A DNA stretch of 64,000 nt from an uncultured SAR86 cluster bacterium (GCA_902517505.1 CABYCL010000003.1:44698-108697); one strand, 5' to 3'; counted from the first letter of the stretch, positions 20,379 to 30,302 are shown. Notes: a model not told the origin generated them from the letters alone. Made by a program: numbers and translations.

Positions 20379-21115
20379 TTATTGCTAACTGGAAATCAAA
20401 TATTATCGATGTAAATAATTGGTATACGAATTTCAACAATTTTTATAAATCTATGTCTGACTCGGCGATAATTGGAGTGGCTCCACCAACAATATATCTT
20501 GATAAATTAGTAACTAATTTAGGTAAAGGGGATAGTGAAATTAAGGTAGGTGTGCAAGATGTAGATCATTTATATGGTTCTAGAACAGGCACTATTTCAG
20601 TAGATATGATTATTGAAACAGGATGTAGATTTGCAATTATTGGTCATTCAGAAAGAAGAGAGATATTCCATGAAGATAATAATTTAATAAAAGAAAAACT
20701 TAAAAGTCTTAACAAAAGAGCTATGGTTGTTTTATGCGTTGGAGAAACTAAAGAAGAAAATGAAAAAGGGTTAACTAAAGATATTCTTAAGAATCAACTT
20801 GAGATAGTTAATAAACTTGAATTAGATAAAGAATTTATAGTAGCTTATGAGCCTGTTTGGGCAATTGGAAGTGGTCTAACTCCAGAACCAAAAGATATAA
20901 ATGAAATTCATAAATACATAAAAGATGTTGTACAATCCAACTCTGCTAATAACCTTTCACCAAAAATTTTGTATGGTGGGAGTGTGACAGATAAAAATGC
21001 TGAAAGCTTTTTTAGAGAAAAATTTGTAGATGGTGCTTTGATTGGAGGAGCTTCACTTGATGGCACAACATTTGCAAAAATAGTAAATATATTTAATACA
21101 ATTAAAAAATTATGA
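20375..21115 (+). CDS. tpiA: Triosephosphate isomerase
   Basis: IIANWKSN, IIGHSERRE, VAYEPVWAIGSG, LYGGSV. Confidence 0.97.
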   Translation: MIIANWKSNIIDVNNWYTNFNNFYKSMSDSAIIGVAPPTIYLDKLVTNLGKGDSEIKVGVQDVDHLYGSRTGTISVDMIIETGCRFAIIGHSERREIFHEDNNLIKEKLKSLNKRAMVVLCVGETKEENEKGLTKDILKNQLEIVNKLELDKEFIVAYEPVWAIGSGLTPEPKDINEIHKYIKDVVQSNSANNLSPKILYGGSVTDKNAESFFREKFVDGALIGGASLDGTTFAKIVNIFNTIKKL

Positions 21116-21423
21116 TCATTTTTTTAACAATTACTTCTGTTCTTCTGGCAATAGTTATTATTGGTATAGTTTTACTTCAACAAGGAAAGGGTTCTGACTT
21201 AGGATCAGCATTTGGTGGCGGATCTTCTAATTCAATGTTCGGTGCATTAGGACCATCAAATTTTCTTGGACGACTAACGTATGCTATTGTTGCTATATGG
21301 TTAATACTTTCATTTTTACTAGCCTATTTATTAAAAAATGAAAATACAGAAGTAATTTTTGAAACCCCATTAATTGAAGAAGCAATTGAAGAGGGTTTAT
21401 CTGACGAAATACCTACTGAATAG
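21112..21423 (+). CDS. secG: Preprotein translocase subunit SecG
   Basis: VLLQQGKGSDLGSAFGGGSSNSMFG. Confidence 0.93.
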   Translation: MIIFLTITSVLLAIVIIGIVLLQQGKGSDLGSAFGGGSSNSMFGALGPSNFLGRLTYAIVAIWLILSFLLAYLLKNENTEVIFETPLIEEAIEEGLSDEIPTE

Positions 21424-21428
21424 TTTGT

Positions 21429-21515
21429 TGGTGCCGAAGGCGGGACTTGAACCCGCACGAGTTTTCACTCACTAGCCCCTCAAGCTAGCGTGTCTACCAA
21501 TTCCACCACTTCGGC
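21429..21515 (-). tRNA. tRNA-Leu(GAG)
   Basis: Reverse complement GCCGAAG...CTAGC-TTGAGGG-GCTAG...GGTTCAAGTCCCGCC...CTTCGGCACCA; variable arm, encoded CCA. Confidence 0.95.
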
Positions 21516-21527
21516 AAAAAGAACGTG

Positions 21528-21533
21528 ATTATA
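21528..21533 (-). promoter_or_regulatory. Putative extended -10 (TGCTATAAT) of tRNA-Leu
   Basis: Minus strand ATTGCTATAATCACG ending 12 nt before the mature tRNA 5' end. Confidence 0.5.
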
Positions 21534-21566
21534 GCAATATTATATTTGTTCTAATACAAAATAAAC

Positions 21567-21595
21567 TTGACCAATCATAGTTACTTTCATAAACT
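21567..21595 (+). promoter_or_regulatory. Putative sigma70-type promoter of tRNA-fMet/rimP-nusA operon
   Basis: TTGACC - 17 nt - TAAACT, placed about 15 nt before the tRNA 5' end. Confidence 0.6.
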
Positions 21596-21610
21596 TCATG
21601 TTCGCTGCGT

Positions 21611-21687
<77 letters not shown>

Positions 21688-21706
21688 CAGTAAAATAATT
21701 TTTTGT

Positions 21707-21726
21707 GGGGCAAGAGCCCCTTTTTT
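21707..21726 (+). terminator. Rho-independent terminator/attenuator between tRNA-fMet and rimP
   Basis: GGGGC-AAGA-GCCCC-TTTTTT. Confidence 0.75.
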
Positions 21727-21737
21727 ATATAAAAAAT

Positions 21738-22226
21738 ATGAATATAGATGAATATAAAAATATAATCGAACCTGTTGTAAACAGGAATAATTGCTTGCTT
21801 TGGGGTATTGAAATTTTAAGAGGAAAAAAGAGAGTGACATTAAGAGTTTATATTGATTCTAAAAAAAATATAGATATTAATGATTGTGAAAATGTTTCAA
21901 AAGATCTTACTTACGAACCATTGATTGATTTGAATTTGGGAGATGATTATATTTTGGAGGTATCTACTCCAGGAATTGATAGAAAATTTTTTAATTTGAA
22001 TCAATTAAAAGCTTATATAGGTCAAGAATTAGAGCTTAAAACAAGGCAAAGTTTTGAAGGGAAAAGAAGATTTTCAGGTAAATTACTGAGTTGCGACGAA
22101 TTATACATCTTCATTGATTCAATAAAAGATTCTAATGAACTGAAGTTTAAATTTTCAGATATCGATTTATGTAAATTAAAACCAAATTATAATGTTTTTA
22201 TGAAGGAAAGTTCTTATGGAAAGTAA
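21738..22226 (+). CDS. rimP: Ribosome maturation factor RimP
   Basis: IEPVVNRNNCLLWGIEIL...LRVYIDSKKNIDINDCENVSKDL...LEVSTPGIDRKF; start set at MNIDEY (the ORF-track start lies inside the terminator hairpin). Confidence 0.92.
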   Translation: MNIDEYKNIIEPVVNRNNCLLWGIEILRGKKRVTLRVYIDSKKNIDINDCENVSKDLTYEPLIDLNLGDDYILEVSTPGIDRKFFNLNQLKAYIGQELELKTRQSFEGKRRFSGKLLSCDELYIFIDSIKDSNELKFKFSDIDLCKLKPNYNVFMKESSYGK

Positions 22227-23676
22227 TGAAATTTTAGCTGTTGTTGATTCAGTTTCAACTGAAAAGGGTATTGATAAAGATCTGATTTTCAAAGCAATTG
22301 AGGTTGCTATAGCTTCTGCATCTCAAAGGCATTTTCACGAAGATGCTGATTTATATGTAGAGATAAATAGAGATACGGGAGCATATACAACTCATAGAAA
22401 CTGGATTGTATTTGACGAATTAAATGATGAATTTCATCATGAAACTCATGTATCTAAGGAAGATTCAGGGCTTGATATTGGCGAAACTTACTCAAAGGAA
22501 CAAGATAATGTTGTATTTGGACGTATAGAAACTCAAGCTGCAAGACAGGTAATGCTCCAAAAAGTCCGAGAGGCAGAGAGAGAAAAAATAGTCGATCAAT
22601 TTAGATCACAAAATAACAAACTTGTATCCGGTTCAGTAAAAAGAGTTACAAGAGATAATATTATTGTAGATATAACTCATGAAGCAGAAGCATTGCTTCC
22701 TAGAGATAGGCTAATGCCAGGAGAGATATATAAGATTAACGATAGAATAAGGGCAGTTCTTCAAATAGTTGAAGTTGAAGGTAGAGGTCCTCAACTTTTG
22801 CTTAATCGCTCATGTCCAGAGATGGTCACAGAACTATTTAGTATTGAAGTGCCTGAAATTAATGAAGATGTAATTGAGATTAGGGGTGTTGCAAGAGATG
22901 CTGGCTCAAGATCAAAAATAGCTGTCAAAACAAATGATGGAAGAATTGATCCGGTTGGCGCATGTGTAGGCATGCGAGGTTCAAGAGTTCAGGCAGTATC
23001 CTCTGAGCTTGGAAACGAAAGAATTGACATCATAATCTATGATGACAATCCAGCTCAATTAGTTATAAATGCTCTTTCGCCAGCAAAAGTTGAGTCGATA
23101 GTAATGGATGAGGATTCTAGGTCTATGGATATCGCAGTTAATGATGATAATTTAGCTCTTGCAATTGGATCAAGAGGCCAAAATATAAGATTAGCATCTA
23201 AATTAGTCGGCTGGGATTTAAATATAATTAGTAACGAAGAAGCGGAAGCAAAAGTTAAGGTTGATGAAACAGAATTTTTAGCAAAGATTATAGACAGCCT
23301 TGGAGTTACAGATGAAATAGCTGAAAACATTATCTCAATTGGTCTTTCAACCTTTGATGAAATTGCTTATGCATCTGATGAAACCTTTAAAGAATTTATT
23401 AATTCAGATGAAGAAATAAAAAGAGTTAAATCGGCATCTGAGGATGCTGCACTAATGGAAGCAATGGGTGTTATAACTGAAGAAGAGGATAATGTTGAAT
23501 CTTTAACTGATCTCAATCTAGATGATGAAAATATTCTAAAATTATCAAATAAAGGAATAAAAAATAAAGATGATTTAGCTGAACTCTCAATTGATGAGCT
23601 TCAAGAAATAATTGAAATATCTGAAGACGATGCTTCAAAAATGATTATGAAAGCAAGAGAACATTGGTTTAATTAA
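22216..23676 (+). CDS. nusA: Transcription termination/antitermination protein NusA
   Basis: S1/KH architecture; VGACVGMRGSRVQAVSSELGNERIDI. Confidence 0.97.
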   Translation: MESNEILAVVDSVSTEKGIDKDLIFKAIEVAIASASQRHFHEDADLYVEINRDTGAYTTHRNWIVFDELNDEFHHETHVSKEDSGLDIGETYSKEQDNVVFGRIETQAARQVMLQKVREAEREKIVDQFRSQNNKLVSGSVKRVTRDNIIVDITHEAEALLPRDRLMPGEIYKINDRIRAVLQIVEVEGRGPQLLLNRSCPEMVTELFSIEVPEINEDVIEIRGVARDAGSRSKIAVKTNDGRIDPVGACVGMRGSRVQAVSSELGNERIDIIIYDDNPAQLVINALSPAKVESIVMDEDSRSMDIAVNDDNLALAIGSRGQNIRLASKLVGWDLNIISNEEAEAKVKVDETEFLAKIIDSLGVTDEIAENIISIGLSTFDEIAYASDETFKEFINSDEEIKRVKSASEDAALMEAMGVITEEEDNVESLTDLNLDDENILKLSNKGIKNKDDLAELSIDELQEIIEISEDDASKMIMKAREHWFN

Positions 23677-23694
23677 TTTAATAGGTAATATACT

Positions 23695-25953
23695 TTGTCA
23701 TTAACAGTAAAAGATTTCGCAAAAACTCTTAAAATTTCAGATAAGGCACTTTTAGATCGCATGCAAAATGCCGGCTTGAGTCATTCAAAAAGTTCTGATG
23801 AAATTACTGCTTCAGATAAACAAGCGCTTTTAAAATCTTTAAAGGGTTCTAAAGCTTCATCTCAATCAGTGACTTCAGAATCTGGTGTAACAGTTACATC
23901 AAAAGGAAAAGCTTCCTCAACTCAAACATCTGGTAAAAGTTACTCTGATAATATTGAAGCAAAAAGAGCACAAGCATCCGAACAGCTTAAGGAACAACAA
24001 GTTAAAAGAGAAGAACAGCTTAAAGCAGCAAAACAAAATCAAGAACAAAAAAAGAAACAGGCAAGAAATGCTAAATCTTCGATAAATAAAAATCCAATCG
24101 ATGTTAAAGATCAATTATCTAGCGCAGTTAATGCTTACAAGAAAAAAGAAGGAGCAGCTATTGAAGAAAAACATCAATTTGAAGTTCCCTCTGAATTTAT
24201 AAAAAAAGATGTAGAAGTTCCCGAGACTATTCAGGTTGGTGAATTGGCAAAATTAATGGCTGTAAAAGGCGGGGAGGTAGTCAAAAATCTAATGTCTTTA
24301 GGAGTCGTAGCAACAATAAATGATGTAATTGATCAAGAAACTGCTATTTTGGTTGTAGAGGAAATTGGTCATAGCGGCATTGCTATTCAACAAGAAAATA
24401 TTGAAGATGATCTAGCAAATTTAATTCAGTACGAAGGTAAACTTAAAACAAGGCCAGCTGTTATTACAGTTATGGGACATGTTGATCACGGGAAAACAAC
24501 TCTTTTGGATTTTATTAGAAAAACAAAAGTTGTTGATGGAGAAGCTGGTGGTATTACTCAGCATATTGGTGCATATGAAGTAGAAACATCAAAAGGAAAA
24601 TTAACTTTTATTGATACTCCTGGCCACGCTGCATTTTCATCTATGAGAGCTCGCGGAGCAAATACTACAGATATTGTTGTTCTAGTAGTTGCAGCTAACG
24701 ATGGTATAAAGCCTCAAACAGAAGAAGCAATTAACCATGCAAAAGCTGCAAATGTTTCAATAGTTGTGGCAATTAATAAAATTGATCTAGATGGTGCAGA
24801 TATTGATAAGGTAAAAGGAGACCTTGCGGCAAAAGATTTAACTCCTGAAGATTGGGGAGGAAATATTCAAATGGTTCCTATTTCAGCCTTAAAAGGAGAT
24901 GGTATAGATGATCTATTAGAAAGAATAGCTCTTGAAGCAGAAATTCTAGAATTAAAGGCATATCATGAAGGCCCTGCTCAAGGAGTTGTAATTGAATCAG
25001 AATTAGATAAGTTTAGAGGCTCAGTCTCTACTTTTTTACTACAAAATGGCAATCTAAAAGTTGGAGATTTAGTGGTTTCAGGAAATGCTCTTGGAAAAAT
25101 TAAGAGTATAGTTGATAGTGATGGTAATAAAATTAAATCAGCTTTACCCTCAGCAGCGGTTGAGGTCCTTGGTTTAAATTCAGTTCCAAATGCTGGCGAT
25201 CAATTTCTAGTTGTTAAAAATGAAAAACAAGCAAGAGAAATATCTGAATATAGGGTTTCCAAAGAAAAAGAAAAGAAGCTACTAAAACAAAAAGATGAAT
25301 CAGCTGGAGATTTGTTTGAAACTCTTGGTCAAAACCTAAAGAAAGTTCTTAATGTAATAATAAAAACAGATGTAGGCGGTACATGTGAAGCTATTATTGG
25401 CGCTTTAAATGATTTGGATTCGGAAAAAGCTAAAGTAAAAATAGTTTCAAGTGGAGTTGGAGGGATTAGTGAGTCTGATGCTAATTTAGCTGTAGCAGTA
25501 GATTCTATAATAATTGGTTTTAATGTAAGAGCTGACAATACTGCAAAAAAAATTATCGAATCAGAATCAGTACCTCTAAGCTATCACAGTATAATCTATG
25601 AGCTAATAGATGATGTTAAAGCTAGAATGAGTGGCCTTCTTGATCCAATAATTAAAGAGGAAATTGTCGGAACTGCAGAAGTTCTTGAAGTATTTAATTC
25701 CCCAAAATTCGGCCAAGTTGCTGGATGTAATGTTATTGAAGGCAGCGTATTAAGAAATAAACCTGTAAGAGTTCTTAGAGATGATATTGTAATCTTTGAA
25801 GGTGAACTTAATTCCCTTAGACGATTTAAAGAAGATGTTAATGAAGTTAAGAATGGTAACGAATGTGGAATGGGAATTAAGAATTATAAAGACATTAAGC
25901 CTGGCGACAAAATCGAGGTTTTTGACAGAAAAGAAGAAGCACAAGAAATTTAA
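23695..25953 (+). CDS. infB: Translation initiation factor IF-2 (TTG start)
   Basis: [24 protein letters not shown] motifs. Confidence 0.97.
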   Translation: MSLTVKDFAKTLKISDKALLDRMQNAGLSHSKSSDEITASDKQALLKSLKGSKASSQSVTSESGVTVTSKGKASSTQTSGKSYSDNIEAKRAQASEQLKEQQVKREEQLKAAKQNQEQKKKQARNAKSSINKNPIDVKDQLSSAVNAYKKKEGAAIEEKHQFEVPSEFIKKDVEVPETIQVGELAKLMAVKGGEVVKNLMSLGVVATINDVIDQETAILVVEEIGHSGIAIQQENIEDDLANLIQYEGKLKTRPAVITVMGHVDHGKTTLLDFIRKTKVVDGEAGGITQHIGAYEVETSKGKLTFIDTPGHAAFSSMRARGANTTDIVVLVVAANDGIKPQTEEAINHAKAANVSIVVAINKIDLDGADIDKVKGDLAAKDLTPEDWGGNIQMVPISALKGDGIDDLLERIALEAEILELKAYHEGPAQGVVIESELDKFRGSVSTFLLQNGNLKVGDLVVSGNALGKIKSIVDSDGNKIKSALPSAAVEVLGLNSVPNAGDQFLVVKNEKQAREISEYRVSKEKEKKLLKQKDESAGDLFETLGQNLKKVLNVIIKTDVGGTCEAIIGALNDLDSEKAKVKIVSSGVGGISESDANLAVAVDSIIIGFNVRADNTAKKIIESESVPLSYHSIIYELIDDVKARMSGLLDPIIKEEIVGTAEVLEVFNSPKFGQVAGCNVIEGSVLRNKPVRVLRDDIVIFEGELNSLRRFKEDVNEVKNGNECGMGIKNYKDIKPGDKIEVFDRKEEAQEI

Positions 25954-25958
25954 AATAT

Positions 25959-26309
25959 ATGGCCTCTAGTAGATCAGATAAAGTTGGAGACTTACTCAAG
26001 AAAGAAATATCTCTTATCATTGCCAACCAAATAAAAGATCCAAGACTTCAAAATATTAATATTACTGCTGTAAAAGTTTCTGATGATATAGGAATAGCTA
26101 CTGTCTTTTATACAGTCATTGGGGAATCAATACATAAATCTAAATCCAGCATTGATAAAGAAATTCTTATAAAAGCTTCAGGTATGATTAGATCAAATTT
26201 ATCTAAAAAAATAAAAATAAGAAGAGTACCAAAGATTCAATTTAGGTTTGATGAGAGCATTGAATACTCAGAAAATATCGAAAAATTATTAAATGATTTA
26301 AAGCAATGA
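25959..26309 (+). CDS. rbfA: Ribosome-binding factor A
   Basis: KVGDLLKKEISLIIANQIKDPRLQNINITAVKVS; operon position. Confidence 0.93.
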   Translation: MASSRSDKVGDLLKKEISLIIANQIKDPRLQNINITAVKVSDDIGIATVFYTVIGESIHKSKSSIDKEILIKASGMIRSNLSKKIKIRRVPKIQFRFDESIEYSENIEKLLNDLKQ

Positions 26310-27145
26310 ATGGATTTATTTTAGTTAACAAGGAAAGTGGTGTTAGCTCTAATTTTGTTGTTCAACAGATTAAAAAAAAAATTAAAGCAGATAAGATTGG
26401 CCATTTGGGAACTCTAGACCCATTAGCATCAGGTTTATTAATTTTAGCAGTTAATAGAGCAACAAAGTTTTCAAGTTATTTTTTTGAATCTGATAAATCT
26501 TATGATGTTGAAGTTGAGTTTGGCACCTCTACCGATACAGATGATTCAACAGGAAAAATAATTTATGAATCTAATGATTATCCAAATAAAACCTTACTTA
26601 AAAATCATCTAGAAAGTTTTATTGGGGAGTCTATGCAGATACCACCATTTTTTTCTGCATTAAAATATAAAGGCAAACCATTATATAAATATGCAAGAAG
26701 AGGTGAGTTTATTTCCAAACCCCCAAGAAAAATTTCAGTCACTTGTATAGAAAACTTAGATCTTAATAATAAAGTTTGTTCTTTTAGAATCTATTGTTCA
26801 AAAGGAACATATATCAGGTCAATTGCAAGAGATCTTGGTAAAAAATTAGGTTGCGGTGCTCATGTGAAATCACTCATAAGACTGTCCCAAGGCAATTTCA
26901 ATATATCTGATGCAAAAAGTACATCAGATATACTAGGAGAACATATCATTAGTATTGAAAATGCATTTAAGAATTTAAATAAGATAACCATAGAACCGCT
27001 TGATGAGAAAAAATTTATTAATGGAGTAACAATATCTAAATTTAATAATAAAGATGATATATATAGAGTTTTTTCTAAAAATAATACTTTCATAGGTATT
27101 GGTGAAATCAATAAAAACAATTTAAAACATAAACAACTTGTTTAA
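26306..27145 (+). CDS. truB: tRNA pseudouridine(55) synthase
   Basis: KIGHLGTLDPLASGLL, SALKYKGKPLYKYARRG, YIRSIARDLGKKLGCGAH. Confidence 0.95.
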   Translation: MNGFILVNKESGVSSNFVVQQIKKKIKADKIGHLGTLDPLASGLLILAVNRATKFSSYFFESDKSYDVEVEFGTSTDTDDSTGKIIYESNDYPNKTLLKNHLESFIGESMQIPPFFSALKYKGKPLYKYARRGEFISKPPRKISVTCIENLDLNNKVCSFRIYCSKGTYIRSIARDLGKKLGCGAHVKSLIRLSQGNFNISDAKSTSDILGEHIISIENAFKNLNKITIEPLDEKKFINGVTISKFNNKDDIYRVFSKNNTFIGIGEINKNNLKHKQLV

Positions 27146-27182
27146 TAACGTAATAAGTTATAATATTCGACCGCTTACTTTA

Positions 27183-27220
27183 GTAATGTGAGGTTAGCGT
27201 TGTTCATAAAAAAACATTAC
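27183..27220 (+). promoter_or_regulatory. Stem-loop in rpsO leader
   Basis: GTAATGT (27183-27189) pairs with ACATTAC (27214-27220) just before the AAGGA ribosome-binding site. Confidence 0.35.
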
Positions 27221-27233
27221 AAGGATATTTAAA

Positions 27234-27503
27234 ATGGCATTATTAACTGAAGAGAAAGCAAATATAGTTAATGAATATAAAAGAAATGAAGGCGATACTG
27301 GATCACCAGAAGTGCAAATAGCACTTTTAACAGAAAATATAAATAAACTTCAAAATCATTTCAAAAGTCACAAAAAAGATCATCATTCCAGAAATGGTCT
27401 AATAAGAATGGTAAACCTCAGAAGAAAGCTTTTAGCGTATTTAAAGAAGAAAAATGCTGAAAGTTATGCAGAGCTTGTAAAGAAGTTGAATCTAAGAGGG
27501 TAA
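27234..27503 (+). CDS. rpsO: 30S ribosomal protein S15
   Basis: [42 protein letters not shown]. Confidence 0.97.
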   Translation: MALLTEEKANIVNEYKRNEGDTGSPEVQIALLTENINKLQNHFKSHKKDHHSRNGLIRMVNLRRKLLAYLKKKNAESYAELVKKLNLRG

Positions 27504-27529
27504 TACAATAAAAATTAAAAAGGAAAATC

Positions 27530-29635
27530 GTGGAAAATAATAAATTAGAATCTACATGTGTAGAATTTGAGTATGGAAATCAACAAGTAAAAATTGAAAC
27601 AAATAAAATTGCTCGTCAGGCTACGGCGGCAGTTGTGGTCACAATCGGTGATTTAGTAGTATTAACTACAGTTGTAGCAAAGAAAGAAGCTGATCCGGCA
27701 AAGAGTTTCTTTCCCTTAGCAGTTTTCTATCAAGAAAAATTTTATGCTACCGGGAGGATTCCTGGTGGTTTTTTTAAACGAGAAGCAAGACCAACTGAAA
27801 GAGAAACATTAACTTCAAGATTGATAGACAGGCCAATTAGACCTATGTTTCCAGATACCTTTAAGAATGAGATACAAATATTTAGTACAGTCATGTCATC
27901 TGACAAGTCGCAGAATCCAGATATCGCTGCAATGATAGGAGCATCTGCTGCACTTTCTATTTCAGGAGTGCCATTTGATGGTCCAATGGGAGCAGCTCGA
28001 GTAGGATTTATTGATGGAGAATATGTTTTAAACCCATCATTTGAACAACTAGATGATTCTTATCTAGATATGGTTGTGGCTGGAACTGATGAAGCTGTCT
28101 TAATGGTAGAGTCTGAAGCAAAAGAACTAAATGAAGATCTCATGCTTGGTGCGGTTCTTTTTGGTCATCAAGAAATGAAAGCTGTTATCAATGCATGCAA
28201 TGAATTAAAAACTAAGGCTGGAAAAGAAGATTGGGTTATTGAACAAGATGAAGACGTTGCTAACTATTACTCTGATGTCGAAAATAAATATAAAGAACAA
28301 ATAACAGAGGCTTTTACAATATCTAATAAATCAGAACGAAATGAAGCTCTAGGTAATATTAAAAATAAAATAGTTGAAGATAATTCAGATTTAGATGAGT
28401 TTGAGCTTGGCAAAGTTTTAAGCTCTTTCAAAGAATTAGAAAAAAATATTGTTAGAGGAAATATATTAAATAATAAGCCAAGAATTGATGGAAGAGATCT
28501 TGACACAGTGAGACCTATTTTTGTTGAAACAGATGTCCTGCCTAGCGCACATGGCTCAGCATTATTTACAAGAGGTGAAACTCAAGCTGTAGTAGTTGCA
28601 ACTCTTGGTTCTTCAAGAGATGCTCAAAGAATTGAAGCAATAGAAGGCGAAGGTTCTGATAACTTTATGCTTCATTATAACTTTCCAGCATATAGTGTTG
28701 GTGAGATAGGTATGCCAATGGGCCCAAAAAGACGGGAAATCGGACATGGAAATTTAGCAAAAAGAGCTATCAAAGCTGTATTGCCTGATACTGATGAATT
28801 TGGTTATACCATGAGAGTTGTTTCAGAAATTACAGAGTCTAATGGTTCAAGCTCAATGGCTTCTGTTTGTGGAACTTCATTATCATTAATGGATGCTGGT
28901 GTGCCTCTTTCAAGTCCAGTTGCAGGAATAGCCATGGGTCTTATAAAAGAAGGAGATGATTTTGCTGTTCTGACTGATATTTTAGGAGATGAAGATCATT
29001 TGGGTGATATGGACTTCAAAGTTGCCGGAACCGAAGCAGGTATCACTGCTCTTCAAATGGATATTAAGATTAAAGGCATTAATGAATCAATTATGGAAAC
29101 TGCATTAGCAAAAGCTAAAAATGCAAGAAATCATATATTAGGCATTATGAATGAAGTAATTTCATCTGCTAAAGATATATCTGAAAATGCTCCAGCCATG
29201 AAAACATTTATGGTTGATAAAGATAAGATCAAAGAGATTATTGGCAAAGGTGGTGCAGTAATTAAAGGTATGCAAGAAAAAACAGGAGCAACAGTTGACG
29301 TAAAGGATGATGGGACTGTTTCAGTTTTTGGTCAAAACCAATCATCAATGAAGGAATGTTTAGCAATTATTGAAGAAATTCTTGAAGAACCTGAATTAAA
29401 TAAAATATATAAGGGTAAAGTAGTGAAGATTGTTGAATTTGGAGCTTTTGTTAATATTTTACCTGGCAAGGATGGCCTTCTTCATATCTCTGAAATATCT
29501 GAAGAAAGAACTGAAAATGTAGAAGATGTTCTTAAAGAAGATCAAGAAATCGAAGTAAAACTTATTGGTTTTGATAGAGGTAAAATGAAACTATCAATGA
29601 AGGCAATAACTAACAAAAAAGAAGAATCTGACTAA
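27530..29635 (+). CDS. pnp: Polynucleotide phosphorylase (GTG start)
   Basis: RNase PH duplication, KH ([18 protein letters not shown]) and S1 domains; after rpsO. Confidence 0.98.
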   Translation: MENNKLESTCVEFEYGNQQVKIETNKIARQATAAVVVTIGDLVVLTTVVAKKEADPAKSFFPLAVFYQEKFYATGRIPGGFFKREARPTERETLTSRLIDRPIRPMFPDTFKNEIQIFSTVMSSDKSQNPDIAAMIGASAALSISGVPFDGPMGAARVGFIDGEYVLNPSFEQLDDSYLDMVVAGTDEAVLMVESEAKELNEDLMLGAVLFGHQEMKAVINACNELKTKAGKEDWVIEQDEDVANYYSDVENKYKEQITEAFTISNKSERNEALGNIKNKIVEDNSDLDEFELGKVLSSFKELEKNIVRGNILNNKPRIDGRDLDTVRPIFVETDVLPSAHGSALFTRGETQAVVVATLGSSRDAQRIEAIEGEGSDNFMLHYNFPAYSVGEIGMPMGPKRREIGHGNLAKRAIKAVLPDTDEFGYTMRVVSEITESNGSSSMASVCGTSLSLMDAGVPLSSPVAGIAMGLIKEGDDFAVLTDILGDEDHLGDMDFKVAGTEAGITALQMDIKIKGINESIMETALAKAKNARNHILGIMNEVISSAKDISENAPAMKTFMVDKDKIKEIIGKGGAVIKGMQEKTGATVDVKDDGTVSVFGQNQSSMKECLAIIEEILEEPELNKIYKGKVVKIVEFGAFVNILPGKDGLLHISEISEERTENVEDVLKEDQEIEVKLIGFDRGKMKLSMKAITNKKEESD

Positions 29636-29726
29636 AAAAACATACAAAGTATGTCAATATTCGATAAATTTTAAAAAGTCAAATCTTGTGTCTAGTTTTA
29701 CTTAACATAATTTGATTCACCTCATA

Positions 29727-29760
29727 TTTTATGTTCTGATTGAACATGCAAAACATAAAA
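29727..29760 (+). promoter_or_regulatory. Overlapping inverted repeats in leader of small hydrophobic ORF A
   Basis: ATGTTC(29731-29736)-TGATT-GAACAT(29742-29747), and alternative TTTTATGTT(29727-29735) with AACATAAAA(29752-29760); both share the left arm. Confidence 0.5.
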
Positions 29761-29783
29761 AACCTTAATAGGGGGGAATAATT

Positions 29784-29999
29784 ATGGATAATGCATGGAA
29801 GATGATAAACGGCATAGTTGGTAATTTAACTGACGTGCTAATAGGAGTGCTTGGTTTAGGAATTGTTGGAGCTTTAGTCTTCGGTGATGTTCTTGGACTT
29901 GACGTGATTGGTAATATAACAGCATTAGTTGAAATGTTAACTTCTAATGGTGTTGTAGGACTTCTAGTCTTAGCAATCTTAATGAGTCTTGTTAAGTAA
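29784..29999 (+). CDS. Small hydrophobic membrane protein A (71 aa), unknown function
   Basis: Strong SD (TAGGGGGGAAT) then ATG; two predicted TM segments; similar pattern to ORF 30057-30290. Confidence 0.8.
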   Translation: MDNAWKMINGIVGNLTDVLIGVLGLGIVGALVFGDVLGLDVIGNITALVEMLTSNGVVGLLVLAILMSLVK

Positions 30000-30015
30000 T
30001 TAACTTAACTAACCT

Positions 30016-30043
30016 TTTAGGAAGGGATAAAACCCTTCCTAAA
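30016..30043 (+). other. Perfect 11-bp hairpin between ORFs A and B
   Basis: TTTAGGAAGGG-ATAAAA-CCCTTCCTAAA; no U-tract follows. Confidence 0.75.
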
Positions 30044-30056
30044 TTAAATTAAAATT

Positions 30057-30290
30057 ATGAACTTTAAATTTACATTCGCAGGCATAACAGCTCTTTTAAA
30101 TAAATTAACAAAAATTTTAATACCTCTTGTGGTAGTTTCTTTATTACTTGGTATTTTAATGGGCACAGATACACCCTTTGTAGGAGATGTATACAGAAAT
30201 GTGTCTTCAATTGTTACAATGCTTGGAGAAGATGGTCTTTTAGTATTACTTTCTTTGATAATAATTCTCGCATACCTTAAGAAAGACTAA
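30057..30290 (+). CDS. Small hydrophobic membrane protein B (77 aa), apparent paralog of A
   Basis: LTKILI...GTDTPFVGDVYRNVSSIVTMLGEDGLLVLLSLIIILAYLKKD aligns by eye with LTDVLI...LGLDVIGNITALVEMLTSNGVVGLLVLAILMSLVK. Confidence 0.75.
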   Translation: MNFKFTFAGITALLNKLTKILIPLVVVSLLLGILMGTDTPFVGDVYRNVSSIVTMLGEDGLLVLLSLIIILAYLKKD

Positions 30291-30302
30291 ATTTTTTCAA
30301 AA

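Noticed and set aside
29640-29654. ACATAC-AAA-GTATGT stem after pnp with an A-tract, readable as a minus-strand terminator
   Set aside because: Only 6 AT-rich pairs; could stop antisense transcription from tRNA-Met, but too weak to call.
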